DNA from: Amycolatopsis alkalitolerans | GTDB taxonomy: Bacteria; Actinomycetota; Actinomycetes; Mycobacteriales; Pseudonocardiaceae | DNA: 56,702 nucleotides | Direction of reading: 5' to 3' | NCBI RefSeq assembly: GCF_006152065.1 | Contig: NZ_VDFW01000040.1 | Span: 1 to 56,702, forward strand | In this document: positions 42,141 to 50,712 of the stretch, piece by piece | Layout of the letters: each line of letters begins with the position of its first letter | Position numbering within the stretch: position 1 is the stretch's first letter | Notes under the pieces: generated by a model | The model's database searches: none | Told to the model about the DNA's origin: nothing | What the model saw: the letters and a program-made list of their open reading frames with translations, nothing else | Made by a program: the position numbers and the translations under genes

Positions 42141-43535
42141 TCAGGATGATCGGTTCGTGGCGATGATGAGTGCGCTGGCGGCCAGTGGGGGTAGCGCCCA
42201 CAGTGCCGTGGTGAGGTAGCCGTTCTGGGTGGGGAGCATGGCGCCGTCCGGGGTGGTGGCGGCGAGCAGGAATCCGGCGAGTGCGCTGCCGATGCTCATT
42301 CCGATGCTGCGGGCGATCTGGTTGATCGAGAGCACGCTGGCTGTTTCTCTATGGGGCACCCCGACGAGGACGAGCCTGGGCATCACCGCGAAGACGCCTC
42401 CGACGCCGAAGCCGAGTAGGGCGATCGCGGCGAGGACGGCGGTGAGCGACTGGCTGGCGGCGGCGAACAGCAGTGCGCTGGCGACGGCGATCACGATCGA
42501 GAGCGCGTATGTCCAGGGTTCGGTGATGCGCGCGATGAGACGCGGCACCGCTTTTCCTGCGACGAATCCGAGCAGAGAGAACGGGATCAGCGCCGCACCC
42601 GCGGCGACACCCGGGAGTGCGAATCCGTAGTGGGCGACGGCGGGGGTCTGCACGTAGCGGGTGAACAGGCTGAACAGCAGGTACAAACCTGTCCCGGCCA
42701 CGAGTACCGCCAGGTTCGCGCGCAGGACATGCCCTTGACCGAGCAGCCGCAGGTCCACCAATGGCGTTGTGGTGCGCAGTTCGATGAACGCCCACAGGGC
42801 CAGGACCAGGGCGGAGCCGGCCAGGAGGCCACCGGCCAGCCACGCCGTCACCCAGATCGAGGGGTCGGCGATGACCACGAGGAACCCGAGGGTGCCGAGC
42901 GCGAGGAGCAGGGCGCCGGTGACGTCGATCCGGGGCAGCTTCCCAGCCGCCTCGATGGGCAGTGTCCGCCAGGCGATGACCAGCGCGGCCGCGGACAGGA
43001 GGAGGCCGAACCCGTATGCGGCGCGTAGGCCTGCGAGTTGGTCGAGAAGGCTGATCGCCGGGTAGCCGACGCCGATGCCGACTGTCGTCGCGACCGATAA
43101 CGCGGCGATCGTCGATGCCGAGCGCTCGAGTGGCAGGTGCGTGCGGGCGACACTCATCAGCAGCGCGCCGACCGCGACCGCGAGCCCCTGCAAGCCGCGT
43201 CCGATCAACAACGCCGCGAACGGAAGCGGAAGTACCGTCAGCAGCCCACCCGCCATGACCAGGGCCAGGGTGGCCAAGATCGTGACACGGCGGTACGGGC
43301 CACTGCCGAGCCTGCCCAGGACCGGGCCCGCGATCGCGCCGCTGAACAGCGTCACCGTCAAGGTCCACTGCGCGGCGTCCAGGGACACGTGCATGCCCGT
43401 GGCGACCGGGGTGATGAGGGGCGCTCCGACGCTGCCGATCACCGCTCCCGACAGCGCCGTGCACACCAGCGCGGCGCTCAGCCGTCCGGCCGGCCGGGTG
43501 GAGAGTCCGTCGCGGGTGCTCATCGGTTCAGCCAC
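42141..43535 (-). CDS. MFS transporter, DHA2-like (14 TM)
   Basis: A 464-aa membrane protein with about 14 hydrophobic segments. The early region TALSGAVIGSVGAPLITPVA and the mid helix LLMSVARTHLPLERSASTIA resemble multidrug efflux proteins of the DHA2 group. GTG 43535 is chosen because TAACTT (43548 to 43543) ends 7 nt upstream; TTG 43544 and ATG 43523 are alternatives. The promoter contains repeated GTTAC motifs that look like an operator. Convergent with the TIGR03089 gene (10 bp between stops). Slightly lower codon bias suggests an accessory gene. Confidence 0.86.
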   Translation of the reverse strand: MAEPMSTRDGLSTRPAGRLSAALVCTALSGAVIGSVGAPLITPVATGMHVSLDAAQWTLTVTLFSGAIAGPVLGRLGSGPYRRVTILATLALVMAGGLLTVLPLPFAALLIGRGLQGLAVAVGALLMSVARTHLPLERSASTIAALSVATTVGIGVGYPAISLLDQLAGLRAAYGFGLLLSAAALVIAWRTLPIEAAGKLPRIDVTGALLLALGTLGFLVVIADPSIWVTAWLAGGLLAGSALVLALWAFIELRTTTPLVDLRLLGQGHVLRANLAVLVAGTGLYLLFSLFTRYVQTPAVAHYGFALPGVAAGAALIPFSLLGFVAGKAVPRLIARITEPWTYALSIVIAVASALLFAAASQSLTAVLAAIALLGFGVGGVFAVMPRLVLVGVPHRETASVLSINQIARSIGMSIGSALAGFLLAATTPDGAMLPTQNGYLTTALWALPPLAASALIIATNRSS

Positions 43536-43570
43536 GCGTGACAAGTTACCAGTTACTAACTACTAAACCG
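43536..43570 (-). promoter_or_regulatory. Promoter and putative operator of the MFS gene
   Basis: The minus-strand -10 TAACTT (43548 to 43543) is embedded in AT-richer DNA with GTTAC at 43545-43549 and 43552-43556, and an inverted GTTA-C-TAAC at 43552-43560. A repressor bound there would block the -10. No regulator gene is adjacent, so the controlling protein is unknown. Confidence 0.45.
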
Positions 43571-43598
43571 GTGGGTTGTCCGCGTGATGACCGAGGGT

Positions 43599-43742
43599 TC
43601 AGGCGTCGGCGGGTTTCTCGATCAGGAACACAAGTGCGATGACGCCCGCGAGGAACCACCAGGCGTCGGCGTTGGCGGCGGCCGCGACGATGCCCAGGAG
43701 GATCGCCGCGAACGCCAGAATGGGGGTGGCATCCTTCGCCAT
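43599..43742 (-). CDS. Small 47-aa membrane protein
   Basis: A short open frame starting MAKDATPILAFAAILLGIVA and ending LVFLIEKPADA. Two hydrophobic segments (about 9-22 and 27-41) flank the short polar turn NADAWW, giving a helical hairpin with both ends cytosolic. ATG 43742 has GGAG just upstream (short spacing) and CACCCT 6 nt before it. Codon third positions are strongly G/C biased, which supports real coding. No family recognised with confidence; two-TM small proteins of this kind are common in actinobacteria. Confidence 0.62.
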   Translation of the reverse strand: MAKDATPILAFAAILLGIVAAAANADAWWFLAGVIALVFLIEKPADA

Positions 43743-43803
43743 GGCTCCAGGGTGCCGTATGTGCCATGGGACGGCCGTGTGAAAACCCGCTTATGGTGCA
43801 TTC

Positions 43804-43935
43804 GTGACCACCACGGAAAAGATCCGCCGCTGGGCGCTGGCGCTGCCCGGCGTCGAGGAGGCCAGCCACTTCCGGTTCCACGTCCCGGTGTTCAAGCAGG
43901 CCCCGAAGCGGCTCGTCGCGGCTTTCGATGCCTGA
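43804..43935 (+). pseudogene. MmcQ/YjbR-family remnant with apparent internal deletion
   Basis: A 43-codon frame: VTTTEKIRRWALALPGVEEA and SHFRFHVPVFK match the N-terminus of MmcQ/YjbR proteins (usually about 115-120 aa), and the end, QAPKRLVAAFDA, resembles their C-terminus. The middle (about 75 residues) is missing while the frame is kept, as expected from an in-frame internal deletion near 43897. The promoter is intact: TATGGT (43792-43797) 6 nt before GTG. It may be transcribed but is probably not functional. Confidence 0.6.
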
Positions 43936-44356
43936 GCCGGATTGGCCGGTGCGCTACGCGGATTGGCGACGGCGTCGCCCGCTCCGGCCTGGCACCGAGG
44001 ACCTGTTCGTCCCGCCGACGCCCGTCGCCGCCTTCGCCTGCCGTTACGACGGACCACGGGTGACGCCGGGGATGGGCCTCGGTGGGCAAGGTGGCACCAT
44101 GCTCCGCACCCGGCACGGCCGGGTCGATGACGCCGATCTGGTGCGTCTGGTGGACGATCTGAACCGGGCGAAGCGCGGGGTGATGCGGTGCCCGTTCAAT
44201 CCATGGTCGGTCGTGGTGCTGCACTTCGATTACGGCGAGGGACCGCCTGCCGAGATCGTCATGGGCGTCGTCGGCTGCTTCAACGCCACGAACGGCACGC
44301 GAGATGCGATCGTGCCGCGGCTGAAACTGCCGGAGGTGGTTGTCCCGTACACCTAG
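43928..44356 (+). CDS. Hypothetical protein with CRY / CP / GC cysteine motifs
   Basis: Up to 142 aa from ATG 43928, which overlaps the MmcQ remnant by 8 nt. No signal peptide is visible. The core (ACRYDGPRVTPG, LVRLVDDLNRAKRGVMRCPF, VMGVVGCFNATNGTRDAI) resembles a family of actinobacterial secreted or lipoprotein domains with three conserved cysteines, as far as I can judge from memory. The missing export signal suggests the N-terminus was lost or that the true start lies elsewhere. Function unknown. Confidence 0.55.
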   Translation: MPEPDWPVRYADWRRRRPLRPGTEDLFVPPTPVAAFACRYDGPRVTPGMGLGGQGGTMLRTRHGRVDDADLVRLVDDLNRAKRGVMRCPFNPWSVVVLHFDYGEGPPAEIVMGVVGCFNATNGTRDAIVPRLKLPEVVVPYT

Positions 44357-44401
44357 CGCGGTGCGCGACCGGAGTTCCGGGCTGTGGCAAGCTTTCCCGC
44401 C

Positions 44402-44965
44402 ATGGCGATCAGCAAACGGTGGACGATGGGGGCGGCGGCCATGGTACTGATGACCGGGGTGGCGGCCTGCCACGTCCCCGGCGCAGGCTCACCCACAACG
44501 CCTGCCAGCAGCGCGGCGGGTCCGGTGAAGACCTCCGGCTGCCACATCCGGACCGAGAACCGGCAACCGTTGCCAGATCCGTCCTGCACGCCCGGCGCGA
44601 CCAACCCCGCCGTCACCCAAGCGGACATCCGCTCCACCGTCTGCCGGTCCGGCTGGACGAAGACGGTCCGGCCGCCCGAGTCGTACACGGAGAAACTGAA
44701 GCGCCAAGGGATCAACGGGTATGGCGACAGCGACCGGAATCTCGGCGACTACGAGGAAGACCACCTGATCTCCCTGGAACTCGGCGGCGCACCCTCGGAC
44801 CCGCGGAATCTGTGGCCTGAGCCAGGCAGCAGTCCCAACGCGAAGGACAAGGTCGAGAACGCGCTGCACCGCGCCGTGTGCGACGGCAAGATCACCCTCG
44901 CCGCGGCCCAGCACACCATCGCCGCCGACTGGACCACCGCGGAAACCAGCCTCGGGCTCGGCTGA
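44402..44965 (+). CDS. HNH-nuclease-like lipoprotein
   Basis: A 187-aa exported protein. Residues 1-23 form a signal peptide with lipobox GVAAC, so Cys23 is probably lipidated. The mature part contains GDYEEDHLISLELGGAPSDP followed by RNLWPEP, an HNH/beta-beta-alpha-metal-like motif (Asp-His, then Asn), and ends with NALHRAVCDGKITLAAAQH. Similar exported HNH-like proteins exist in many bacteria without assigned function. A nuclease acting outside the cell (nutrient scavenging or competition) is possible. ATG 44402 is chosen over GTG 44384 to fit the signal peptide. Confidence 0.72.
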   Translation: MAISKRWTMGAAAMVLMTGVAACHVPGAGSPTTPASSAAGPVKTSGCHIRTENRQPLPDPSCTPGATNPAVTQADIRSTVCRSGWTKTVRPPESYTEKLKRQGINGYGDSDRNLGDYEEDHLISLELGGAPSDPRNLWPEPGSSPNAKDKVENALHRAVCDGKITLAAAQHTIAADWTTAETSLGLG

Positions 44966-44984
44966 ACCGGGCGAGCGTCAGAAT

Positions 44985-46145
44985 TCAGCCCTTCAGCAGC
45001 GCCCGCGCCATCACCATGCGCTGGATCTGGTTCGTCCCCTCATAGATCTGGGTGATCTTCGCGTCGCGCATCATGCGTTCGACCGGGAAGTCGCGGGTGT
45101 AACCGGCGCCGCCGAACAGTTGGACGGCGTCTGTGGTCACCGACATCGCCACATCGCTCGCGTAGGTCTTCGCCGCCGAGGCCATGAAGCCCGCGCGCTC
45201 GTCGCCGCGCTCGGAAGCCGCCGCGGAGGCGTACACCAGATGGCGCGCGGCCTCGATCTTCGTGCCCATGTCGGCCAGCATGAACTGGACGCCCTGGAAC
45301 TCACCGATCGCCTTGCCGAACTGCTTGCGCTCCTTCACGTACGCGACCGCAGCCTCCAGCGCGCCCTGCGCGATGCCCAGCGCCTGCGCGCCGATCGTCG
45401 GGCGGGTGTGGTCCAGCGTGGCCAGCGCGGTCTTCAGACCGCTGCCCGGCTCACCGATGATCCGATCCGCAGGGATCGTGCAGTTCTCGAAGTAGATCTC
45501 CCGCGTCGGTGAGCCCTTGATGCCGAGCTTGCGCTCCTTCGGCCCCACCGAGAAGCCCGGGTCGTCCTTGTGCACCACGAACGCCGAGATCCCGTTCGAC
45601 TTCTTCGGCGCGTCCGGATCGGTCACCGCCATCACGGTGTACCAGGTCGACTCGCCGGCGTTGGTGATCCACGCCTTCGTGCCGTTCAGCACCCACGCGT
45701 CGCCCTCCAACCGCGCGCGGGTGCGCATCGACGCCGTGTCCGAACCGGCTTCGCGCTCCGAGAGCCCGTACGAGGCCGAGGCGCCCGCGGCTATCTCGGG
45801 CAGCACCAGCTTCTTCAGCTCTTCCGACGCCGACAGGATGATCGGCTGCGTGCCCAGCTTGTTCACCGCCGGGATCAGCGAAGCCGACGCATCGACCCGC
45901 GCGACCTCCTCGATCACGATGCACGCCGCGATCGCGTCCGCGCCCTGGCCGTCGTACTCCTCGGGGATGTGCACCGCCGAGAACCCGGCCTTCACGAGCG
46001 CGTCCCGCGCCTCGACCGGATACCGCTCCTGCTCGTCCACCTCGGCCGCCTGCGGGGCGATCTCCTTCTCCGCCAGCGCGCGCACGGCGGCGCGCAGCTC
46101 CTCATGCTCTTCGGGCAGCTGGTACAGGCCCGGACCGTCAGACAC
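44985..46145 (-). CDS. Acyl-CoA dehydrogenase (FadE25-like)
   Basis: A 386-aa FAD enzyme: YGLSEREAGSDTASMRTRAR, AWITNAGESTWYTVMAVT, the Arg/Gln helix region and the C-terminal catalytic Glu in QIYEGTNQIQRMVMARALL. Full length for the family. It oxidises acyl-CoA to trans-2-enoyl-CoA in beta-oxidation. GTG 46145 is preferred: AGGAGG sits 9 nt upstream, whereas GTG 46154 would overlap it. Near purE/purK as fadE25 is in mycobacteria (from memory). Divergent from an acyl-CoA ligase. Confidence 0.9.
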   Translation of the reverse strand: MSDGPGLYQLPEEHEELRAAVRALAEKEIAPQAAEVDEQERYPVEARDALVKAGFSAVHIPEEYDGQGADAIAACIVIEEVARVDASASLIPAVNKLGTQPIILSASEELKKLVLPEIAAGASASYGLSEREAGSDTASMRTRARLEGDAWVLNGTKAWITNAGESTWYTVMAVTDPDAPKKSNGISAFVVHKDDPGFSVGPKERKLGIKGSPTREIYFENCTIPADRIIGEPGSGLKTALATLDHTRPTIGAQALGIAQGALEAAVAYVKERKQFGKAIGEFQGVQFMLADMGTKIEAARHLVYASAAASERGDERAGFMASAAKTYASDVAMSVTTDAVQLFGGAGYTRDFPVERMMRDAKITQIYEGTNQIQRMVMARALLKG

Positions 46146-46245
46146 CGGTGTCACCCTCCTCGCGGCAAGACTTCTCCGTCAGGTTAGCGCTCGTTCACAG
46201 GCCACTCTTGTGTCCTTGGCCGCACTCGAAGCTTATGGTGGAGTG

Positions 46246-47874
46246 ATGCCGATCACCATCCCGGATGAAATGCCCGCTTCGCTCGAGTACCCCGAAGTCC
46301 CCGTAGGCGCGATCGTCGCCGGCGCCGCCGCGCGCTGGGGCGAACGCGTCGCCTACCGCCACCACGACCAGCACCTGAGCTTCGCCGAGGTGTACCGCGC
46401 AGCCTGCCGGTTCGCCAACGCCCTGCGCGCGAACGGCATCGAACCCGGTGACACCGTCGCGATCCACGCCCCCAACTGCCTCGCCTACCCCGTCGCGTAC
46501 TTCGGGATCCTGCTCGCCGGCGCCACCTTCACCCCCGCGAACCCGCTGCTGCCGCCCGCCGACCTCGCGGCGCAGCTCAGCGACTCGGGCGCGGTCGCGG
46601 CGATCAGCATCGGCAAGGCCGCGCAAGCGCTTGCGGCGATCCGGCAGCACACCCCGGTGCGCCTCGTCGTCACCATCGGCGAGGACTTCGACGAGTTCCA
46701 CGCCGGGCAACCGGAAACCCGTCCGGACGTGGGGATCGACGTGCGCACCCGGCTCGCGCACCTCGCGTACACCGGTGGCACAACGGGCCGGTCGAAGGGT
46801 GTCGAACTGCCACACCGCAACGTGGTGGTCAACTCGCTGCAGTACGCCTGCTGGGGCAGCGGGTGCGTACCCGCGCTCGACGCCGGCGGAAACCTGACGC
46901 TCGACCAGATCGGCAGCGAGGACGAGTGGCCGGGGCGGCTGGGCACCGGGACCGGCATCAACCTCACGCCGTGGTTTCACGCGATGGGCACGATCGGCGG
47001 GCTCAACGTGCCGATGCTGACCGGCACGACGATCGCGCTCCAGGACGGCTTCGACCCGGTCCGATACCTCGCCGACGCCGAACGCCTGCGGATAACGACG
47101 ATCGGTGGCGCGCCCGCGCTGTTCGCCGCGCTGCTGGCGTGCCCGGACTTCCACACCCGGGACCTGTCGTCCGTGCGCTCCCTCAGTTCCGGCGCGGCGC
47201 CGATGCCGCACGAGATGATCCGGGCGCTCCGGCGCCGGTTCCCGGACGCCGTGATCAGCGAAGGCTACGGGCTCACCGAAGTGACCATGGGCGCCACCAG
47301 CGGCCCGACTTCCGCTTCCGGGACCCGGAAACCGGGCACGGTCGGGGTGCCGGTGTTCGACACGGAGGTGAAGATCGTGCCCGCGGAAGGCGGTGAGGAG
47401 CCGGTGCCCGCGGGTGAGCAGGGCGAAGTGTGCATCCGCGGCCCGCAGGTGATGATCGGCTATCACAACCGCCCGGCGGAGACCGCCGCCGCGCTCGTCG
47501 GCGGATGGCTGCACACCGGCGACATCGGCGTGCTCGACGAGGACGGTTATCTGTCCATTGTGGATCGTAAGAAGGACATGCTGCTGTACAAGGGATACAA
47601 CGTGTACCCGCGGGAGCTGGAGGAGCTGCTGCTGGCGCAGCCCGGCGTGCGGTCGGCCGCGGTGGTCGGGCGCAAGCGGGCGGACGTCGGGGAGCTGCCG
47701 GTGGCGTTCGTCGTCCGCGCCGACGAGGAGGTGACCGACGAGATCCTGCTGACCGCGGTGAACGAGAACGTGCTGCCCTACAAGCGGATCCGGGAACTGT
47801 ACTTCGTGGACGAGATCCCGGTTTCCGCCGCGGGGAAGATACTGAAGCGGGAGCTACGACAGCTTCTCACGTAG
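46246..47874 (+). CDS. Fatty-acid-CoA ligase / AMP-dependent synthetase
   Basis: A 542-aa adenylate-forming enzyme with all core motifs: [16 protein letters not shown] (P-loop), [31 protein letters not shown] and [15 protein letters not shown], ending in [11 protein letters not shown] with the catalytic Lys. It activates a carboxylic acid to acyl-AMP, then to acyl-CoA. ATG 46246 is leaderless (TATGGT, 6 nt); the frame extends far upstream antisense to the dehydrogenase and is rejected there. Chain-length preference unclear. The 3' end overlaps purE by 21 bp, convergent. Confidence 0.9.
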   Translation: MPITIPDEMPASLEYPEVPVGAIVAGAAARWGERVAYRHHDQHLSFAEVYRAACRFANALRANGIEPGDTVAIHAPNCLAYPVAYFGILLAGATFTPANPLLPPADLAAQLSDSGAVAAISIGKAAQALAAIRQHTPVRLVVTIGEDFDEFHAGQPETRPDVGIDVRTRLAHLAYTGGTTGRSKGVELPHRNVVVNSLQYACWGSGCVPALDAGGNLTLDQIGSEDEWPGRLGTGTGINLTPWFHAMGTIGGLNVPMLTGTTIALQDGFDPVRYLADAERLRITTIGGAPALFAALLACPDFHTRDLSSVRSLSSGAAPMPHEMIRALRRRFPDAVISEGYGLTEVTMGATSGPTSASGTRKPGTVGVPVFDTEVKIVPAEGGEEPVPAGEQGEVCIRGPQVMIGYHNRPAETAAALVGGWLHTGDIGVLDEDGYLSIVDRKKDMLLYKGYNVYPRELEELLLAQPGVRSAAVVGRKRADVGELPVAFVVRADEEVTDEILLTAVNENVLPYKRIRELYFVDEIPVSAAGKILKRELRQLLT

Positions 47875-48357
47875 CGCGGAGTCCTTGTCCAGCACGAGCT
47901 TTTCCAGCTCCGATTGGAAGGTGGCCATGCGCTCGCGTAGCGCCGGGTCGTGGGCGGCCAGGATACGGACCGCCAGCAGCCCGGCGTTGCGCGCGCCGCC
48001 GATCGAGACCGTCGCCACGGGTACCCCCGCCGGCATCTGCACGATCGAGAGCAGGGAGTCCATGCCGTCGAGGTACTTCAGCGGCACGGGCACGCCGATC
48101 ACCGGCAGCACCGTCGCCGAGGCGACCATGCCCGGCAGATGGGCGGCGCCACCGGCGCCCGCGATGATCACCTTGAGCCCCCGGCCGGCGGCCGAGGACG
48201 CATAGTCGAGCATCCGCTGCGGGGTCCGGTGCGCCGAGTACACGCCGACCTCGTAGGGCACGCCGAACTCGTCCAGCGCCTGCCCGGCGGCCTCCAGCGT
48301 CGGCCAGTCCGAATCGCTGCCCATGATCACGCCCACGTCGGGCGCCGCTGAGCTCAC
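47854..48357 (-). CDS. purE: N5-carboxyaminoimidazole ribonucleotide mutase
   Basis: A 167-aa class I Pur[36 protein letters not shown] (catalytic His), [14 protein letters not shown] and [20 protein letters not shown]. It converts N5-CAIR to CAIR in purine synthesis. GTG 48357 is chosen because AAGGAG lies 5 nt upstream; GTG 48363 overlaps that Shine-Dalgarno. It follows purK closely on the same strand. Confidence 0.94.
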   Translation of the reverse strand: MSSAAPDVGVIMGSDSDWPTLEAAGQALDEFGVPYEVGVYSAHRTPQRMLDYASSAAGRGLKVIIAGAGGAAHLPGMVASATVLPVIGVPVPLKYLDGMDSLLSIVQMPAGVPVATVSIGGARNAGLLAVRILAAHDPALRERMATFQSELEKLVLDKDSALREKLS

Positions 48358-48366
48358 GATCACTCC

Positions 48367-49563
48367 TTACTGTGCATGTCCATGGATGTCGTAGCCGTCG
48401 AGCCATTCCGCATGCGACAGCCAGTGCGCGGCCAGCTTCGCACGCGAGCGCAGCTCGTCCATCTCGCGGCCGGTGAAGTTGACGTGCCCGAGCTTGCGCC
48501 CCGACCGCTCCGCCTTGCCGTACAGGTGCACGCGCGCGTCCGGGAACCGCGCGAACAGGTGGTGCAGCCGCTCGTCCGGCCCCATCTCGGGCAGCTCCGG
48601 CGCACCGAGCACATTCGCCATCACCGTCGGCGCGACCAGCTCCGTCGAGCCCAGCGGGTAGTCCAGCACCGCCCGCAGATGCTGCTCGAACTGCGAGGTC
48701 CGCGAGCCGTCCATGGTCCAGTGGCCGGAGTTGTGCGGCCGCATCGCAAGCTCGTTGACGATCAGCCCGCCGTCGCTGTCGAACAGTTCGACCGCGAGCA
48801 CGCCGACCACGCCCAGCGCGTCCGCGATGCGCAGCGCGAGATCCTGCGCCTCGTGGACCTTCCGCGCGGTCAGGCCCGGGGCCGGGGCGAGCACCTCGGT
48901 GTTGATCCCGTCGGACTGCACGGTCTCGACCACCGGCCAGGCCGCGCCCTGCCCGAACGGCGAGCGGGCCACGAGCGCGCACAGCTCGCGCCGCATCTCC
49001 ACGCGCCGCTCGACCATCAGCGGGGTGCCCGCGGCGAGCAGTTCGGGCACGAGCTCACGGGCCTCGACGTCGGAACCGAGCATCCACACGCCCTTGCCGT
49101 CGTAGCCGCCGCTGGCCGCCTTCAGCACGACCGGCCACGAATGCTCGGCGCCGAACTTCAGCACGTCGTCCACTTCGGACACCTCGGCGAACGGCGGGCA
49201 CGGGTAGTCCTCGGCCGCCAGCCGCTCCCGCATGATCAGCTTGTTCTGCGCGAAGGCCAGCGCGTCCGGGCCCGGCCGGATCGGGATGTCGGTGTTCATC
49301 GCGATCGCGAGCAGGTGTTCACCGGGTACGTGCTCATGGTCGAAGGTCAGCACGTCGACCGTCTTCGCGAAGGCCAGCAACGCTTCGAAGTCCGTGTGCT
49401 GCCCGATCGTCACGTCGGGGGTGACCATGGCCGCGGCGTCGTCCGGATCCGGCGCCAGCACCCGCAGCGACTGGCCGAGCGCGATCGCCGCCTGATGGGT
49501 CATCCTGGCGAGCTGGCCGCCGCCCACCATGCCGACTACGGGAAGACCGGTACGAGGATCCAC
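48367..49563 (-). CDS. purK: N5-carboxyaminoimidazole ribonucleotide synthase
   Basis: A 398-aa ATP-grasp enzyme: VVGMVGGGQLARMTHQAAIA, LTFDHEHVPGEHL, KAASGGYDGKGVWML (ATP-binding loop), VELFDSDGGLIVNELAMRPH and NSGHWTMDGSRTSQFEQHLR. It carboxylates AIR with bicarbonate and ATP, feeding PurE. It lies 9 bp upstream of purE, with 6 bp between purK and the GT87 gene on its 5' side, so the transcript may begin with the glycosyltransferases. GTG start at 49563. Confidence 0.94.
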   Translation of the reverse strand: MDPRTGLPVVGMVGGGQLARMTHQAAIALGQSLRVLAPDPDDAAAMVTPDVTIGQHTDFEALLAFAKTVDVLTFDHEHVPGEHLLAIAMNTDIPIRPGPDALAFAQNKLIMRERLAAEDYPCPPFAEVSEVDDVLKFGAEHSWPVVLKAASGGYDGKGVWMLGSDVEARELVPELLAAGTPLMVERRVEMRRELCALVARSPFGQGAAWPVVETVQSDGINTEVLAPAPGLTARKVHEAQDLALRIADALGVVGVLAVELFDSDGGLIVNELAMRPHNSGHWTMDGSRTSQFEQHLRAVLDYPLGSTELVAPTVMANVLGAPELPEMGPDERLHHLFARFPDARVHLYGKAERSGRKLGHVNFTGREMDELRSRAKLAAHWLSHAEWLDGYDIHGHAQ

Positions 49564-49569
49564 GAACAG

Positions 49570-50712
49570 TCAGGATACGGGGAGACGCAGCTCACGGGCC
49601 GCGAGGCCGAGGATCCCGAGTGCTGCCGCGAGCACGTACGCGTTGCCGAGGACCGACCAGCCGAGGCCCCAGGTGAACTCCGTGTCCCCGCCGTTGGGCA
49701 CCAGCATCACGACACAGCTCGCGAAGAGCACCACCACCGCCGCGGTCCAGACCCACTGCCGCTTCGCGACCAGAAGCGCGATCAGCGGCACGACCCACAC
49801 CCAGTGGTGCGACCAGGAAACCGGCGAAGCGAGCAGGCCGAGGAACGCGGTCACCAGCAACGCGGCCAGTTCCTCGCCACGCCGGTGCAGCCTTCGCACG
49901 AGCCACACCGCGGGCACCGCCAGCACCGCCGCGATCAGCAACGCGGCCTTCGTCGACCACGGCGCGTCGTGTGCCGCCCGGTGGAGCAGGCCGGACAGCG
50001 ACTGGTTGAAGATCCAGTGCACCCCGCCGATACGGGCCGGATCGAACACCTCACGCGTCCAGTACTGCACCGCGTCGCCCGGCATCAGCACGAACATCAC
50101 GGCCTGCAGCAGGACGAACGTGCCCAGCGCGCGCAGCCCGTCGCGCCACCGACCGACCACGAACAGATGCGCGACGAAGATCAACGGCGTCAGCTTCACC
50201 GCCGCCGCGATGCCCACCAGCACACCGGACCACCGCGGCCTGGCCAGCACGTCCACCACGACCAGCGCGAGCAGGACCAGGTTGATCTGCCCCAGGAACA
50301 ACGTCTTCCACACCGGTTCGAGCGCGAGCGCGGCCACGGTCAGACCGGCGACGGCGAGCCACCGCGACGGCCGAAGGCACACGTACAGGACAACGGCCAG
50401 CGAAATCACCGAGGCCGTCGACACGATGCCCCAGGACAGCCCCGCGGGCAGCGCGGCGAGCGGCACGAACAGCAGCGCGGCGGCGGGCGGGTAGGTGAAC
50501 GGCAGCGCGACCCAGGACGGCAGGGCCGTCAGCCGCTCCAGGGTGTAGAGCCGATCGCCGTGCAGGAAGGTCAGCGCGCCGGCCCGGTACACGGCGCTGT
50601 CCGCGCCCAGCCGCCAGCCCGCGAGCCAGCCGCGGAAGCCCAGCGCGAGCGCGCCCGCGGCGAGCAGGACGATCAGCGCGCGGCCGGGATCAGCGTGCAG
50701 CCGGGTCGACAC
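49570..50712 (-). CDS. GT87 (DUF2029) membrane glycosyltransferase, copy 1
   Basis: A 380-aa polytopic GT-C type protein with about 10 TM segments. The first loop LGADSAVYRAGALTFLHGDR carries the Asp-containing catalytic segment of GT87 mannosyltransferases; also FTYPPAAALLFVPLAALP, AVKLTPLIFVAHLF and SWSHHWVWVVPLI. Members use polyprenyl-phosphate mannose on the outer face (PimE is an example). Acceptor unknown. Its GTG start lies 23 bp inside the end of the next paralogue, so the pair is coupled. Confidence 0.88.
   Translation of the reverse strand: MSTRLHADPGRALIVLLAAGALALGFRGWLAGWRLGADSAVYRAGALTFLHGDRLYTLERLTALPSWVALPFTYPPAAALLFVPLAALPAGLSWGIVSTASVISLAVVLYVCLRPSRWLAVAGLTVAALALEPVWKTLFLGQINLVLLALVVVDVLARPRWSGVLVGIAAAVKLTPLIFVAHLFVVGRWRDGLRALGTFVLLQAVMFVLMPGDAVQYWTREVFDPARIGGVHWIFNQSLSGLLHRAAHDAPWSTKAALLIAAVLAVPAVWLVRRLHRRGEELAALLVTAFLGLLASPVSWSHHWVWVVPLIALLVAKRQWVWTAAVVVLFASCVVMLVPNGGDTEFTWGLGWSVLGNAYVLAAALGILGLAARELRLPVS

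Noticed and set aside
43584..44063. 159-codon plus-strand frame
   Set aside because: Overlaps the small membrane gene, the MmcQ remnant and the 43928 gene in other frames and has no recognisable domain.
45517..46245. Upstream extension of the acyl-CoA ligase frame to 785 aa
   Set aside because: The extra 243 codons are antisense to the acyl-CoA dehydrogenase and unlike ligases; a leaderless promoter precedes ATG 46246.
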